Positions 1-9,544 of a DNA stretch of 64,000 nt are shown piece by piece. The number at the start of each line of letters is the position of its first letter. Position 1 is the first letter of the stretch. The translations under genes were made by a program, and so were the position numbers. Source of the DNA: Zea mays (Eukaryota > Streptophyta > Magnoliopsida > Poales > Poaceae); assembly GCF_902167145.1 (NCBI RefSeq), contig NC_050098.1, forward strand, positions 36,946,501-37,010,500. Reading direction: 5' to 3'. The notes under the pieces were generated by a model. The model ran no database searches. It saw only the letters and a list, made by a program, of their open reading frames with translations, and was not told where the DNA came from.

Positions 1-309
1 GCATCTTCTGGAATCCAACCTTTTGCCAAGGCAAAGGTATTATTGTATTCAATGATTCAATACATTAAATAGATACAATGTAATTTGTCTATGATGTATT
101 TATCCCTTTTATACCTTTTTGTGTTATCTTATAATTTTTACTGAAATTTTATTACGAAGACTTAAACTTCGTAATTATGCTCTTATCAGCCTTCGTCCAA
201 GGCCCATTATCTTCAAGGGAATAATGTTTCATGGACGAAGGACATTGACATTTAACACTTTATGTTGTCTTGTTCTTAATTCATAGCATTTGAGAACAAG
301 TCCCCAACA
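1..309 (-). mobile_element. Gypsy-type LTR, 5' terminal fragment (partial at window edge)
   Basis: Read on the minus strand, this segment starts at position 309 with TGTTGGGGACTTG, a common start for grass Gypsy LTRs. A TATAAAAGG box follows on the minus strand at 113-105, where a U3 promoter would be expected. It interrupts the neighbouring Opie-like LTR exactly at 309/310. The rest of the element lies left of the window, so the target duplication (probably AACTT at 310-314) cannot be confirmed. A cinful/zeon-like family is my guess from the start motif and the CCTTCGTCC-type repeats; no coding sequence is present. Confidence 0.6.
105..113 (-). promoter_or_regulatory. TATA box of the left-edge Gypsy LTR
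   Basis: TATAAAAGG on the minus strand lies about 200 bases inside the LTR start, the usual position of the retrotransposon promoter. The assignment rests on motif and position only. Confidence 0.4.
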
Positions 310-1305
310 AACTTGAATACCACAGTGTTATGCTTTTCTTTTCTTATCGCGTTCGCGAGGAATCTCCACAACTTGGAGTCTCTCGCCCTTACACTTGAAG
401 TTCACAAAGAAGCACGGAGTAAGGGAGAGAAGCAACACACACAAATCCACAGCAAAATGCGCACACACACGGCCAAGAATCTAGCTCAAAAGACTATCTC
501 AAAGTTCTCACTAGAACGGAGCTCGAATCACTGAGAATGACAAACGAATGCGCAAAGACTGAGTGTGGATGATCAAGAATGCTCTAAGGTTGCTTGGTGT
601 GCTCCTCCATGCGCCTAGGGGTCCCTTTTATAGTCCCAAGGCAGCTAGGAGCCGTTGAGAGCAAATCTGGAAGGCCAATCTTGCCTTCTGTCGTCGGGTG
701 CACCGGACAGTCCGGTGCACACCGGACACTGTCCGGTGCCCGATTTCCTTCCTAAAATGGCGCAGCCGACCGTTGGCCGCCAGAGAGCCGTTGGCGCACC
801 GGACATGTCCGGTGCACACCGGACAGTCCGGTGCCCCCTTCTAGCCGTTGGCTCGGCCACGTGTCCCGCGCAGATCGCGCGGCCGACCGTTGGCCCGGCC
901 GACCGTTGGCTCACCGGACAGTCCGGTGTACACCGGACAGTCCGGTGAATTTTAGCCGTACGCCGTCGGCGAATTCCCGAGAGCGGCCACTTTGCGCCGA
1001 GTCAGCCTGGCGCACCGGACACTGTCCGGTGCACCACCGGACAATCCGGTGTGCCAGACCGAGCTGAGTCTTGGCTGTACCCAGCCAAGCCTTTTTTCAT
1101 CTCTTTTCTTTTCTTCTTCTTTCTGTTTCTAACACTTAGACAAGTATATTAGTACACAAAACCAATGTACTAAGGCTTAGAAACATACCTTTACTCTTGA
1201 TTTGCACTTTGTCCATCCATGAGCATGAATTCACATTTAAGCACTTGTGTTGGCACTCAATCACCAAAATACTTAGAAATGGCCCAAGGGCACATTTCCC
1301 TTTCA
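310..1305 (-). mobile_element. Opie-like Sirevirus LTR fragment
   Basis: The minus strand starts at 1305 with TGAAAGGGAAATGTGCCC and follows the LTRs of elements C and D: AT-rich leader, CACCGGAC palindrome cluster (about 700-1050), TATAAAAGGGACCCC block near 630, then U5-like sequence. It is cut at 309 by the Gypsy LTR. It sits inside the Gypsy LTR at 1306-2217; GAAAC (1306-1310) is the probable target duplication, whose partner lies outside the window. A solo LTR and a full element cut off by the window edge cannot be told apart. Small open frames here are by-products of the palindromes. Confidence 0.85.
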
Positions 1306-2217
1306 GAAACGCTGTGTGCCTTCCCTTTTATAGTTTAAGGGAGGCACATACAAGGATGTTGAGCCCCGACATGTGGGCCTAGGAGCATAATACTAGGAAT
1401 ACATTATGTGGATAGTAAATGCCGACAGTACATAAGGGTCCTCCGCCTTAGTAACGCATGAGTAATCAGCGGAAGTCTTGATGCCCGCAATCCATGCTGC
1501 ATTGATGGGCAGTTACCGTACGAGTAATGAGTGAGTAATGGTGAGTAACTGCACAGCCCACGTATCGTGGACTGAGCACGGCACCTGTTAGTGGAATGGA
1601 CAGGCGCACGCCTTATCCGTAATGAATGTGAAGGCGCGTGTAGCCCAGAGGCGTCATGCTAGGCTCCACCCGTTGGCTTATGCCGCGTGCAGTATGCCAC
1701 GTGGCAGCATCGGGTCTCCGCCTGAGCAAGGAGCAGGAGTGTATGCGGATAGGTCCGAACATGTGTCGGCATCGGACCCCCACCTGGGTCTTGATTAAGG
1801 ACTGGGTGTGTTTTGTCCTGGGACCTTGGGACCTTACTGTGGGTGGCCAAAACCCCATACGGGGGGGGGGGGGGGGTCCGGATCCCATTCCAGGGGTCCG
1901 GTTCGTACACATGGGGGTCCTGGACCAAACTTGGAGGTCTGGACTGTATATCCAGGGGTCCGACACTCTCCCATGGGGGTCCAGACTTATTGTTGAGGCC
2001 TTGGGGTCTATCACTTTCTCTGGACACATGGCGGCTCCGGACCCACCCATGTGGTGGGGTCAGGCGCTGTTGTGGACCCAGAGCAGTCGCCCGAGGCTGG
2101 GGCGAGTCATGGCTTGGTCCCACACACATCACTTTCATCACGCGACTAAGAGATAGCCGCATGGGTACTGCGTCTTTATACAGTAGCAAGGGGTACCCTA
2201 GTTTCTGGGTACCGACA
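1306..2217 (-). mobile_element. Gypsy LTR fragment, same family as the element at the right edge
   Basis: On the minus strand the LTR starts at 2217 with TGTCGGTACCC and runs to 1306, where the Opie-like LTR splits it just after the TATA box (minus strand, 1332-1325). The same landmarks occur in the same order at 62570-63490: the GGTACCCCTT block, GGGTCCGGAC repeats, and a TATAAAAGGGA box about 900 bases from the start. The copies are clearly diverged. A run of 16 G at 1861-1876 lies in the U3 repeat zone. The R-U5 end lies beyond the left edge, so solo versus complete element is undecided. Confidence 0.75.
1325..1332 (-). promoter_or_regulatory. TATA box within an inverted repeat (Gypsy LTR)
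   Basis: TATAAAAG on the minus strand is flanked by GTGCCTTCCCTT (plus strand 1316-1327) and AAGGGAGGCAC (1337-1347). These are reverse complements apart from one base, so the box falls at the apex of a potential hairpin. Confidence 0.45.
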
Positions 2218-2714
2218 CATCCACATATACATCTGTTGTGATTACATCATTTGCATCTGTTGTCGCATTTGTTGCATATCCTCCCGCAACTTCCGTTGGT
2301 ACAAATATCACATGGATGGCTTGCTTCAAGTTTATCCGTTCGAAAACAGTACCCATTGATATCATAACAGTTGAATTTCTTTGTGATTAGTTGACCATGT
2401 GATATCTGTATCAAATCCTCGGAGACTTCAACATCAGGTTTCGTACACTACATGTATGTGCAAGAAAATTGGTATTGTTAAATTATTCAAAATATATGGA
2501 ATAGAAGTTCAAGAAAATGAGTATGGAGATAGTTACATGTTCATGAAACCACTGAACAATGGAAGGACCACCAGACACCCCATTTAAGCGTAGGTCATCC
2601 AATTCCTTCATTGTAAGTCATTGAGAAGTTACTTGATACATGTTCTCAAAGATTTTAAAATATGGATGAAGTTTCTCCATATTGTTGTACAAGAAAAGCA
2701 ATGATTCTTTGTGC
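2218..2714 (-). pseudogene. CACTA (En/Spm) TNP2-like transposase fragment
   Basis: No intact frame is present, but the minus strand from about 2436 down to 2247 gives a 63-codon open stretch containing KFNCYDINGYCFRTDKLEAS. This matches the conserved C-terminal motif of plant CACTA TNP2 transposases as I know it (a Y-x-I-N-G-Y-x-F-x-T core followed by KLEASRP). Further upstream on the minus strand, WFHEHV and a LYNN..KLHPY stretch also fit that region, in other frames. It is decayed by stops and shifts and bounded by the Gypsy LTR at 2217 and element A at 2720. It continues at 41425 once A is removed. The identification rests on short motifs; a translated search would settle it. Confidence 0.5.
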
Positions 2715-2719
2715 TCCAT

Positions 2720-3884
2720 TGAAAGGGAATTAGGCTTACACCTTTTCCTAATTGATTTTGGTGGTTGAATTGTCCAACACAAATAATTGGACTAACTAGT
2801 TTGCTCTAGTCTATAAGTTCTACAGGTGCCAAAGGTTCACAATAAGCCAATAAAAAGACCAAGAAAAGGGTTCAAACAAAAGAGCAAAAGACCACCTGGA
2901 AGGCACCCTAGTCTGGCGCACCGGACTGTCCGGTGCACCACCGGACAGTGTCCGGTGCACCAGGGCACTCGAGGCTGAACTCTTCACGTTCGGGAAATTC
3001 AGAGGGCGCTCCGCTATAATTCACCGGACTGTTCGGTGCACACCGGACTGTCCGGTGTGCCAGCGGAGCAACGACTACTTCGCGCGCAACCGTCAACTGC
3101 AACGCATTAAATGCAACGTCTGCGCGCGCAGAGGTCAGAGGACGCGCAGTTGGCGCACCGGACAGCCCAGAGGCCCCATAAGTCAGAGCTCCAACGGTCG
3201 AACCCCAACGGTCTGCTGATGTGGCTGGCGCACCGGACAGTGTCCGGTGGCGCACCGGACTGTCTGGTGCGCCATGCGACAGCACACTTCCAACGGCCAT
3301 TTTTGGTGGTTGGGGCTATAAATACCCCAACCACCCCACATTCAATGGCATCCAAGTTTTCCCACTTCTACACCTTACAAGAGCTATAACATTCAATACA
3401 AGACACACCAAAGTGATCAAATCCTCTCCCAATTCCACACAAAGCTTTAGTGATTAGTGAGAGAGATTTGTTGTGTTCATTTGAGCTCTTGTGCTTGGAT
3501 TGCTTCTTTTTCTCATTCTTTCTTGTGATCAAACTCAATTGTAACCAAGGCAAGAGACACCAATTGTGTGGTGGTCCTTGCGGGAACTTCGTGTTCCGTT
3601 TGATTGAGAAGAGAAGCTCACTCGGTCTAAGTGAACGTTTGAGAGAGGGAAAGGGTTGAAAGAGACCCGGTCTTCGTGACCACCTCAACGGGGAGTAGGT
3701 TTGCAAGAACCGAACCTCGGTAAAATAAATCATCGTGTCTCGCTCTTTATTCGCTCACAATTTGTTTTGCGCCCTCTCTCTCGGACTCGTTATTATTTCT
3801 AACGCTAACCCAGCTTGTAGTTGTGATTAAGTTTGTAAATAAATTTCAGATTCGCCCTATTCACCCCCCTCTAGGCGACTTTCA
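2720..3884 (+). repeat. 5' LTR of element A
   Basis: The LTR runs TGAAAGGG to TTTCA over 1165 bp. It holds CACCGGAC/GTCCGGTG palindromes at about 2920-3270 and a TATAAATA box at 3317-3324 centred in an 11-bp inverted repeat. The U5 end carries the ATTCACCCCCCTCTAGG block shared by all Sirevirus LTRs here. The 3' LTR is 33 bp longer, mostly from extra palindrome units. Confidence 0.92.
3305..3335 (+). promoter_or_regulatory. TATA box in the loop of a perfect 11-bp hairpin
   Basis: The arm GGTGGTTGGGG (3305-3315) and its exact reverse complement (3325-3335) enclose a 9-base loop, CTATAAATA. The promoter TATA box is therefore the loop itself. The same structure is present in both LTRs of element E and, with one mismatch, in A's 3' LTR. 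Confidence 0.75.
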
Positions 3885-3902
3885 ATTGGTATCAGAGCCC
3901 GG
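3885..3902 (+). other. Primer binding site of element A (initiator Met tRNA)
   Basis: TGGTATCAGAGCCCGG follows the LTR end after a two-base gap. It matches the consensus complementary to the 3' end of plant initiator methionine tRNA used by Copia elements. Confidence 0.9.
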
Positions 3903-3932
3903 TGCTTCATTAGAGCTTAACCGCTCGAAGTG

Positions 3933-6570
3933 ATGTCGGGAGATCACGCCAAGAAGGAGATGGTGACCGGCGAGAAACCCACTACAAACCATGGGAAGGC
4001 TCCATCTGGAGAGTCCTACAACAAAGGGAAGGGAAGGAAAAGGAATCCTCTTCACACAAATCACGTCGGAGCAGTGACAAGAAGAAGAAGATGAGGAAAG
4101 TGGTCTACTAAGAGACCGACACCTCGTCGCCATCCACCTCCGGCTCCGACACGCCGTCCGTAACTTCTAAGTGCCATGAGCGCAAGAAGTTTAGTAAGAT
4201 CCCCTACGCTATCCTCGCATTCCTAAACATACGCCTTTACTTTCCGTCCCATTAGGCAAACTACCAACATTTGATGGTGAAGATTATGCTAGGTGGAGTG
4301 ATATGATGCGATATCACCTAACCTCACTCCACAAAAGTATATGGGATGTTGTTGAGTTTGGTGTACAGGTACCATCCGTAGGGGATGAAGATTATGATGA
4401 GGACGAAGTGGCCCAAATCCAACACTTCAACTCCCAAGCCACAACTATACTCCTCGCCTCTTTAAGTCGAGAGGAGTATAATAAGGTGCAAGGGTTGAAG
4501 AGTGCTAAGGAGATTTGGGACATGCTAAAGACCGCGCATGAAGGAGACGAGGTGACCAAGATCACCAAGCGGGAAACGATCGAGGGGGAGCTCGGTCGCT
4601 TCCGTCTTTGCCAAGGGGAGGAGCCACAAGACATGTACAATCGGCTCAAAACCTTGGTGAACCAAGTGCGCAACCTCGGGAGCAAAAAATGGGATGACCA
4701 CAAAGTGGTTAAGGTTATTCTTAGATCACTTGTTTTCCTTAACCCTACTCAAGTTCAATTAATTCATGGTAATCCTAGATATACACTAATGACTCCCGAG
4801 GAAGTGATAGGAAACTTTGTAAGCTTTGAATTGATGATCAAAGGCTCAAAGAAAATCAACGAGCTAGATGGCCCCTCCACATCCGAAGCACAACCGGTTG
4901 CATTCAAGGCAACGGAGGAAAAGAAGGAGGAATCTACATCAAGTAGAATACTCATCGACGCCTCCAAGCTCGACAACGAGGAAATGGCGCTCATCATCAA
5001 GAGCTTCCGCCAAATCCTCAAGCAAAGGAGGGGGAAGGATTACAAGCCCCTCTCTAAGAAAGTGTGCTACAAATGTGGTAAGCCCGGTCATTTCATTGCT
5101 AAATGTCCATTATCTAGTGATAGTGACAGGGGCGACGACAAGAAGGGGAGAAGAAAGGAGAAGAAGAAATACTACAACAAGAAGGGCGGCGATACCCATG
5201 TTTGCCGAGAGTGGGACTCCGACGAGAGCTCCACCGACTCCTCCGACGACGAGGACACCGCAAACATCGCCGTCACCAAGGGTCTTCTCTTCCCCAACGT
5301 CGGCCACAAGTGTCTCATGGCAAAGGACGGCAAAAGGAAGAAGGTAAAATCAAAATCCTCCACTAAATATGAAACCTCTAGTGATGAAGATAATGTTAGT
5401 GATGAGGAGGATAATTTGCGTACCCTTTTTGCCAACCTCAACATGCAACAAAAGGAAAAATTAAATGAATTAATTCGTGCTATTCATGAGAAGGATGATC
5501 TCTTGGACTCTCAAGAGGACTTCCTAATTAAAGAAAACAAGAAGCATGTTAAGGTTAAAAATGCTTACGCTCTAGAAGTAGAAAAATGTGAAAAATTATC
5601 TAGTGAGCTAAGCACTTGCCATGATACTATTGCCAACCTTAGAAATGAAAATGCTAAATTAATTGCTAAGGTTGATTCTAATGTTTGTGATACTTCAATT
5701 CCCAATCTTAGAGATGATAATATCGATTTACTTGCTAAGATTGATGAATTGAATGTTACTCTTGCTAGCCTTAGAAATGAAAATGAAAATTTGATTGCTA
5801 AGGCTAAGGATTTAGATGTTTGCAATGCTTCTATTTCCGATCTTAGAGACAAGAATGATATTCTACGTGCTAAGATTGTTGAACTTAACTCTTGCAAACC
5901 CTCTACATCTACCATTGAGCATGTTTCCATTTGTACTAGATGTAGAGACATTAATGTTGATGCTATTCATGATCACCTAGCCTTAATTAAGAAACAAAAT
6001 GATCACATAGCTCAACTTAATGCAAAAATTCATGAGCATGACTTAGAAAATGAAAAATTTAAATTTGCTAGAAGCATGCTCTATAGTGGGAGACGCCCTG
6101 GCATCAAGGATGGCATTGGCTTCCAAAAGGGAGACAATGACAAACTTAATGCCCCTCCTAAAAGATTGTCTAACTTTGTAAACGGCAAGGCTCCCATGCC
6201 TCAGGATAATGAGGGTTACATTTTGTACCCTGCCGGTTATCCTGAGAGCAAAATTAGGAGAATTCACTCTAGGAAGTCTCACTCTGGCCCTAATCATGCT
6301 TTTATGTATAAGGGTGAGACATCTAGTTCTAGGCAATCAACCCATGCAAAATTGCCTAAGAAGAAAACTCCTATTGCATCAAATGATCATAATATTTCAT
6401 TTAAAACTTTTGCTGCATCCTATGTTTTAACTAACAAATCCGGCAAGATAGTTGCCAAATATGTTGGGGACAAACACAAGGGCTCCAAGACTTGTGTTTG
6501 GGTACCCAAAGTTCTTGTATCTAATGTCAAAGGACCCAAAACCGTTTGGGTACCTAAAATCAAGAACTAA
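3933..6570 (+). pseudogene. gag: Element A gag, broken in its N-terminal third
   Basis: Gag forms the virus-like particle and packages element RNA. The ATG at 3933 aligns with the gag start of element E, but deletions and a one-base loss near 4200 shift the frame, and a TAC codon has become TAA near 4109. From 4303 to 6570 the frame is open for 755 codons. It holds a Copia gag-polypeptide region, a CCHC knuckle (CYKCGKPGHFIAKC, about residues 255-268 of this open part), an acidic-serine stretch and long coiled-coil-like repeats, ending VWVPKIKN. The C-terminal two thirds is thus intact while the product as a whole is not. Confidence 0.88.
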
Positions 6571-6582
6571 ACTTGTTTTGTA

Positions 6583-6654
6583 GGTTTATGCATCCGGGGG
6601 CTCAAGTTGGATCATCGATAGCGGGTGCACAAATCACATGACAGGGGAGAAGAA
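6583..6654 (+). pseudogene. pol: Element A pol, piece 1 (start of protease)
   Basis: After the gag stop the pol frame resumes with [21 protein letters not shown]. This includes the Asp-Ser-Gly active site of the Copia aspartic protease. The frame has no ATG and is preceded by TTGTTTTGTAG. Element B cuts it at 6655 within the duplicated AAGAA; the reading resumes at 27009. Confidence 0.85.
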
Positions 6655-8233
6655 TGTCACACCCGGTTTCAGAAGGCAAACCGAATGCGAACCATGTACG
6701 TGCCAGGATCAGAACTCACGTACACAGCGATTACATAAATGAACATCATCGCATAGTGCTCGAATAATAACATAAAAGAGTATTAACTTATTACAACACA
6801 GAGTCAGAGACATCCACATAGTCATCCAAATAACGGGTAAATCAATGTGCTAAGCGAAACGCAGAAAAGATAGGGCCTTCACAGGCAGCTGACTGGGGGT
6901 TGCCGCCAACCCACACCTAGAACTCGTCGTAGTCTTGGAACTCCTGGAAGTCTCCTTCCATGGCTTCGTCTTCTCCTGAGCAGTGGTTGCAATGTGGACA
7001 ACCTGGTGTTTTGTGGTAAAGCAAGGATGAGTACACATCAACGTACTCAGCAAATGCCCCGTTTGGTTGAAGTGGACTAGCTTTTATGTGGGGTTAGGCT
7101 CAAGCAGTTGCTTTTAGTTGGTCAAGTATTTATTGTTAGTAGAAGCCAGGTTTTACCATAAAACCCAAGTTATAATCCCAAAAAGTACCTCCTCGGAGAG
7201 GAAATACTAGAATACATAATTAAAGTCACCATCGTTAACCATCATCATTAAAGTCATCATCTGAGGTGTATCCGGAGTATCTCTAATCAAAGAGGATCCC
7301 AAGGCTGCTCTTAACCGCATGCACGGCTGATATATCAGTTTCCTTGCCCTCTACAGAAGTCGCACACTTTACCCATGAGCCGTGATTCCCGTTTTGCCCG
7401 GGGATCATGACTCCCCATTGATCACTTCCTAGGTGGTCCGGCAGGGTATCACTACGTAGCCTTTACAAAGATTCCCTAGAGGTCATAGCCGCCCATTAGG
7501 TTTCTCCAGTTTGATAAACACAGTACCTCTCCCCGCAGGAGGGTGACTAACAAAAGCAAAACAAAAGAACCTCGGCACTCAGCCTCGGCAGAGCAAGCAC
7601 TGTGCCTAGACCCCATTGACGACACGACGGCGAAGCAACTACACCTCTAGTTCCTCTAATTAATTAGCTAAGGGCATCCCATTTCACCCTCATGGTTGCA
7701 CTGTTATCCCGGGTGGTCTCTCAACGAACAGGTCCTTACGGAGAGGTACTCGGGAAACAACCCGAGTCCCCTAAATGCCACAAGTATATCATCATATCCA
7801 GAATAAAATCATAGTATCATCATTGTATCTCATCATGTTCATTGATTAAAGTAAAGCGGTAGCATGTAGCTAACCATAGTAACCCAAAAGGTAAATCAAG
7901 GACAAGGTAAGTAGAAAGCTAGTAAATCCTTAGGTTGTTCATAGTATGCAGGACAGTGTATTATAAAGTAAATGGGACATAATGGGTCAGAGGACACTTG
8001 CCTTCACTAAACAGATGCTCAGGGTCTTCAACCTCATAGAACTCGAAGAGCCAGATCACTTGGTCGCCAACGCTTGATCCTCGATTCCTCGAAGCTTGGA
8101 AACAAATCGCGATCTAATCGCAACGCGAAGCGAAGACAAACAGGCACAAGCAAACAAACATATATGCATAAGAACATTACGCCATTCAAAGAAAAACATA
8201 ATAAAACATGCAAAATGAAATAGAGCGGGTTAT
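6655..8233 (-). repeat. Element B left LTR (3' LTR), outer part
   Basis: This segment matches 22761-24339 nearly base for base; I count about 24 substitutions. It is the 3' end of the minus-strand LTR. Element C interrupts it after the GTTAT duplication (8229-8233), and the LTR continues at 17200. Confidence 0.92.
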
Positions 8234-9494
8234 TGAAAGAGAAATGTGCCCTTGGGTCATTTCTAAGTATTTTGGTGATTGAGTGCCAACACAAGTGCTT
8301 AAATGTGAATTTATGCTCATGGATGAACAAAGTGCAAATCAAGAGTAAAGGTATGTTTCTAAGCCTTAGTACATTGGTTTTGTGTACTAATATACTTGTC
8401 TAAGTGTTAGAAACAGAAAGAAGAAGAAAAGAAAAGAGGTGAAAAAGGCTTGGCTGTGTACAGCCAAGACTCAGCTCAGTCTGGCACACCGGACTGTCCG
8501 GTGGTGCACCGGACAGTGTCCGGTGCGCCAGGCTGACTCGGCGTGAAGTGGTCGCTCTCGGGAATTCGCCGACAGCGTACGACTAAAATTCACCGGACTG
8601 TCCGGTGTACACCGGACTGTCCGGTGAGCCAACGGTCGGCCGGGCCAACGGTCGGCCGCGCGATCTGCGCGGGACACGTGGCCGAGCCAACGGCTAGAAG
8701 GGGGCACCGGACTGTCCAGTGTGCACCGGACATGTCCGGTGCGCCAACGGCTCCAAGTCTGCCAACGGTCGGCTTCACCATTTAAGGAAGGAAATCGGGC
8801 ACCGGACACTGTCCGGTGTGCACCGGACTGTCCGGTGCGCCCGACGACAGAAGGCAAGGATGGCCTTCCAGATTTGTTCTCAACGGCTCCTAGCTGCCTT
8901 GGGGCTATAAAAGGGACCCCTAGGCGCATGGAGGAGTACACCAAGCAACCTTAGAGCATTCTTGATCATCCACACTCAGTCTTTGCGCATTCGTTTGTCA
9001 TTCTCAGTGATTCGAGCTCCGTTCTAGTGAGAACTTTGAGATAGTCTTTTGAGCTCGATTCTTGGCCGTGTGTGTGCGCATTTTGCTGTGGATTTGTGTG
9101 TGTTACTTCCCTCCCTTACTCCGTGCTTCTTTGTGAACTTCAAGTGTAAGGGCGAGAGACTCCAAGTTGTGGAGATTCCTCGCGAACGCGATAAGAAAAG
9201 AAAAGCATAACACTGTGGTATTCAAGTTGATCATTGGATCACTTGAGAGGAGTTGAGTGCAACTCTCGTCCGTCGGGACGCCACAACGTGGAGTAGGCAA
9301 GTTTTGTACTTGGCCGAACCACGGGATAAACCACTATGTCTTCTCTGTGTTGAATTCCTTGTGGTTATCGTATTGTGCAAGATCTTCTCTCTAGCCACTT
9401 GGCATTAACTGTGCTAACGCTTAATCAAAGTTTTGTAACTTAAGTTTTTAAGTTCTACAGGATCACCTATTCACCCCCCCTCTAGGTGCTCTCA
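8234..9494 (+). repeat. 5' LTR of element C
   Basis: TGAAAGAGAAATGTGCCC to GGTGCTCTCA, 1261 bp. It contains the CACCGGAC palindrome cluster (about 8485-8840), a TATAAAAG box at 8906-8913 and the CACCCCCCCTCTAGGTG end block. Confidence 0.95.
8906..8913 (+). promoter_or_regulatory. TATA box of element C 5' LTR
   Basis: TATAAAAG lies between GCCTTGGGG and CCCCTAGGC, which pair as a 9-bp inverted repeat with one mismatch. This puts the box in a potential loop, as in the Ji-like LTRs. Confidence 0.65.
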
Positions 9495-9510
9495 ATTGGT
9501 ATCAGAGCCG
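9495..9510 (+). other. Primer binding site of element C
   Basis: ATTGGTATCAGAGCCG directly follows the LTR and carries the full TGGTATCAGAGCC consensus for initiator Met tRNA. Confidence 0.92.
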
Positions 9511-9544
9511 TTCTCTTCAAGAAAGGGACTAACCGCCCGAAGAG

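Noticed and set aside
645..914. Overlapping frames rich in HRTVRCAPD and TGQSG-type peptides in every Sirevirus LTR
   Set aside because: They translate the CACCGGAC palindromes, which leave all frames open on both strands; there is no sign of coding selection.
2399..2587. 62-codon plus-strand frame between the Gypsy LTR and element A
   Set aside because: It overlaps the minus-strand CACTA transposase fragment and shows no motif of its own.
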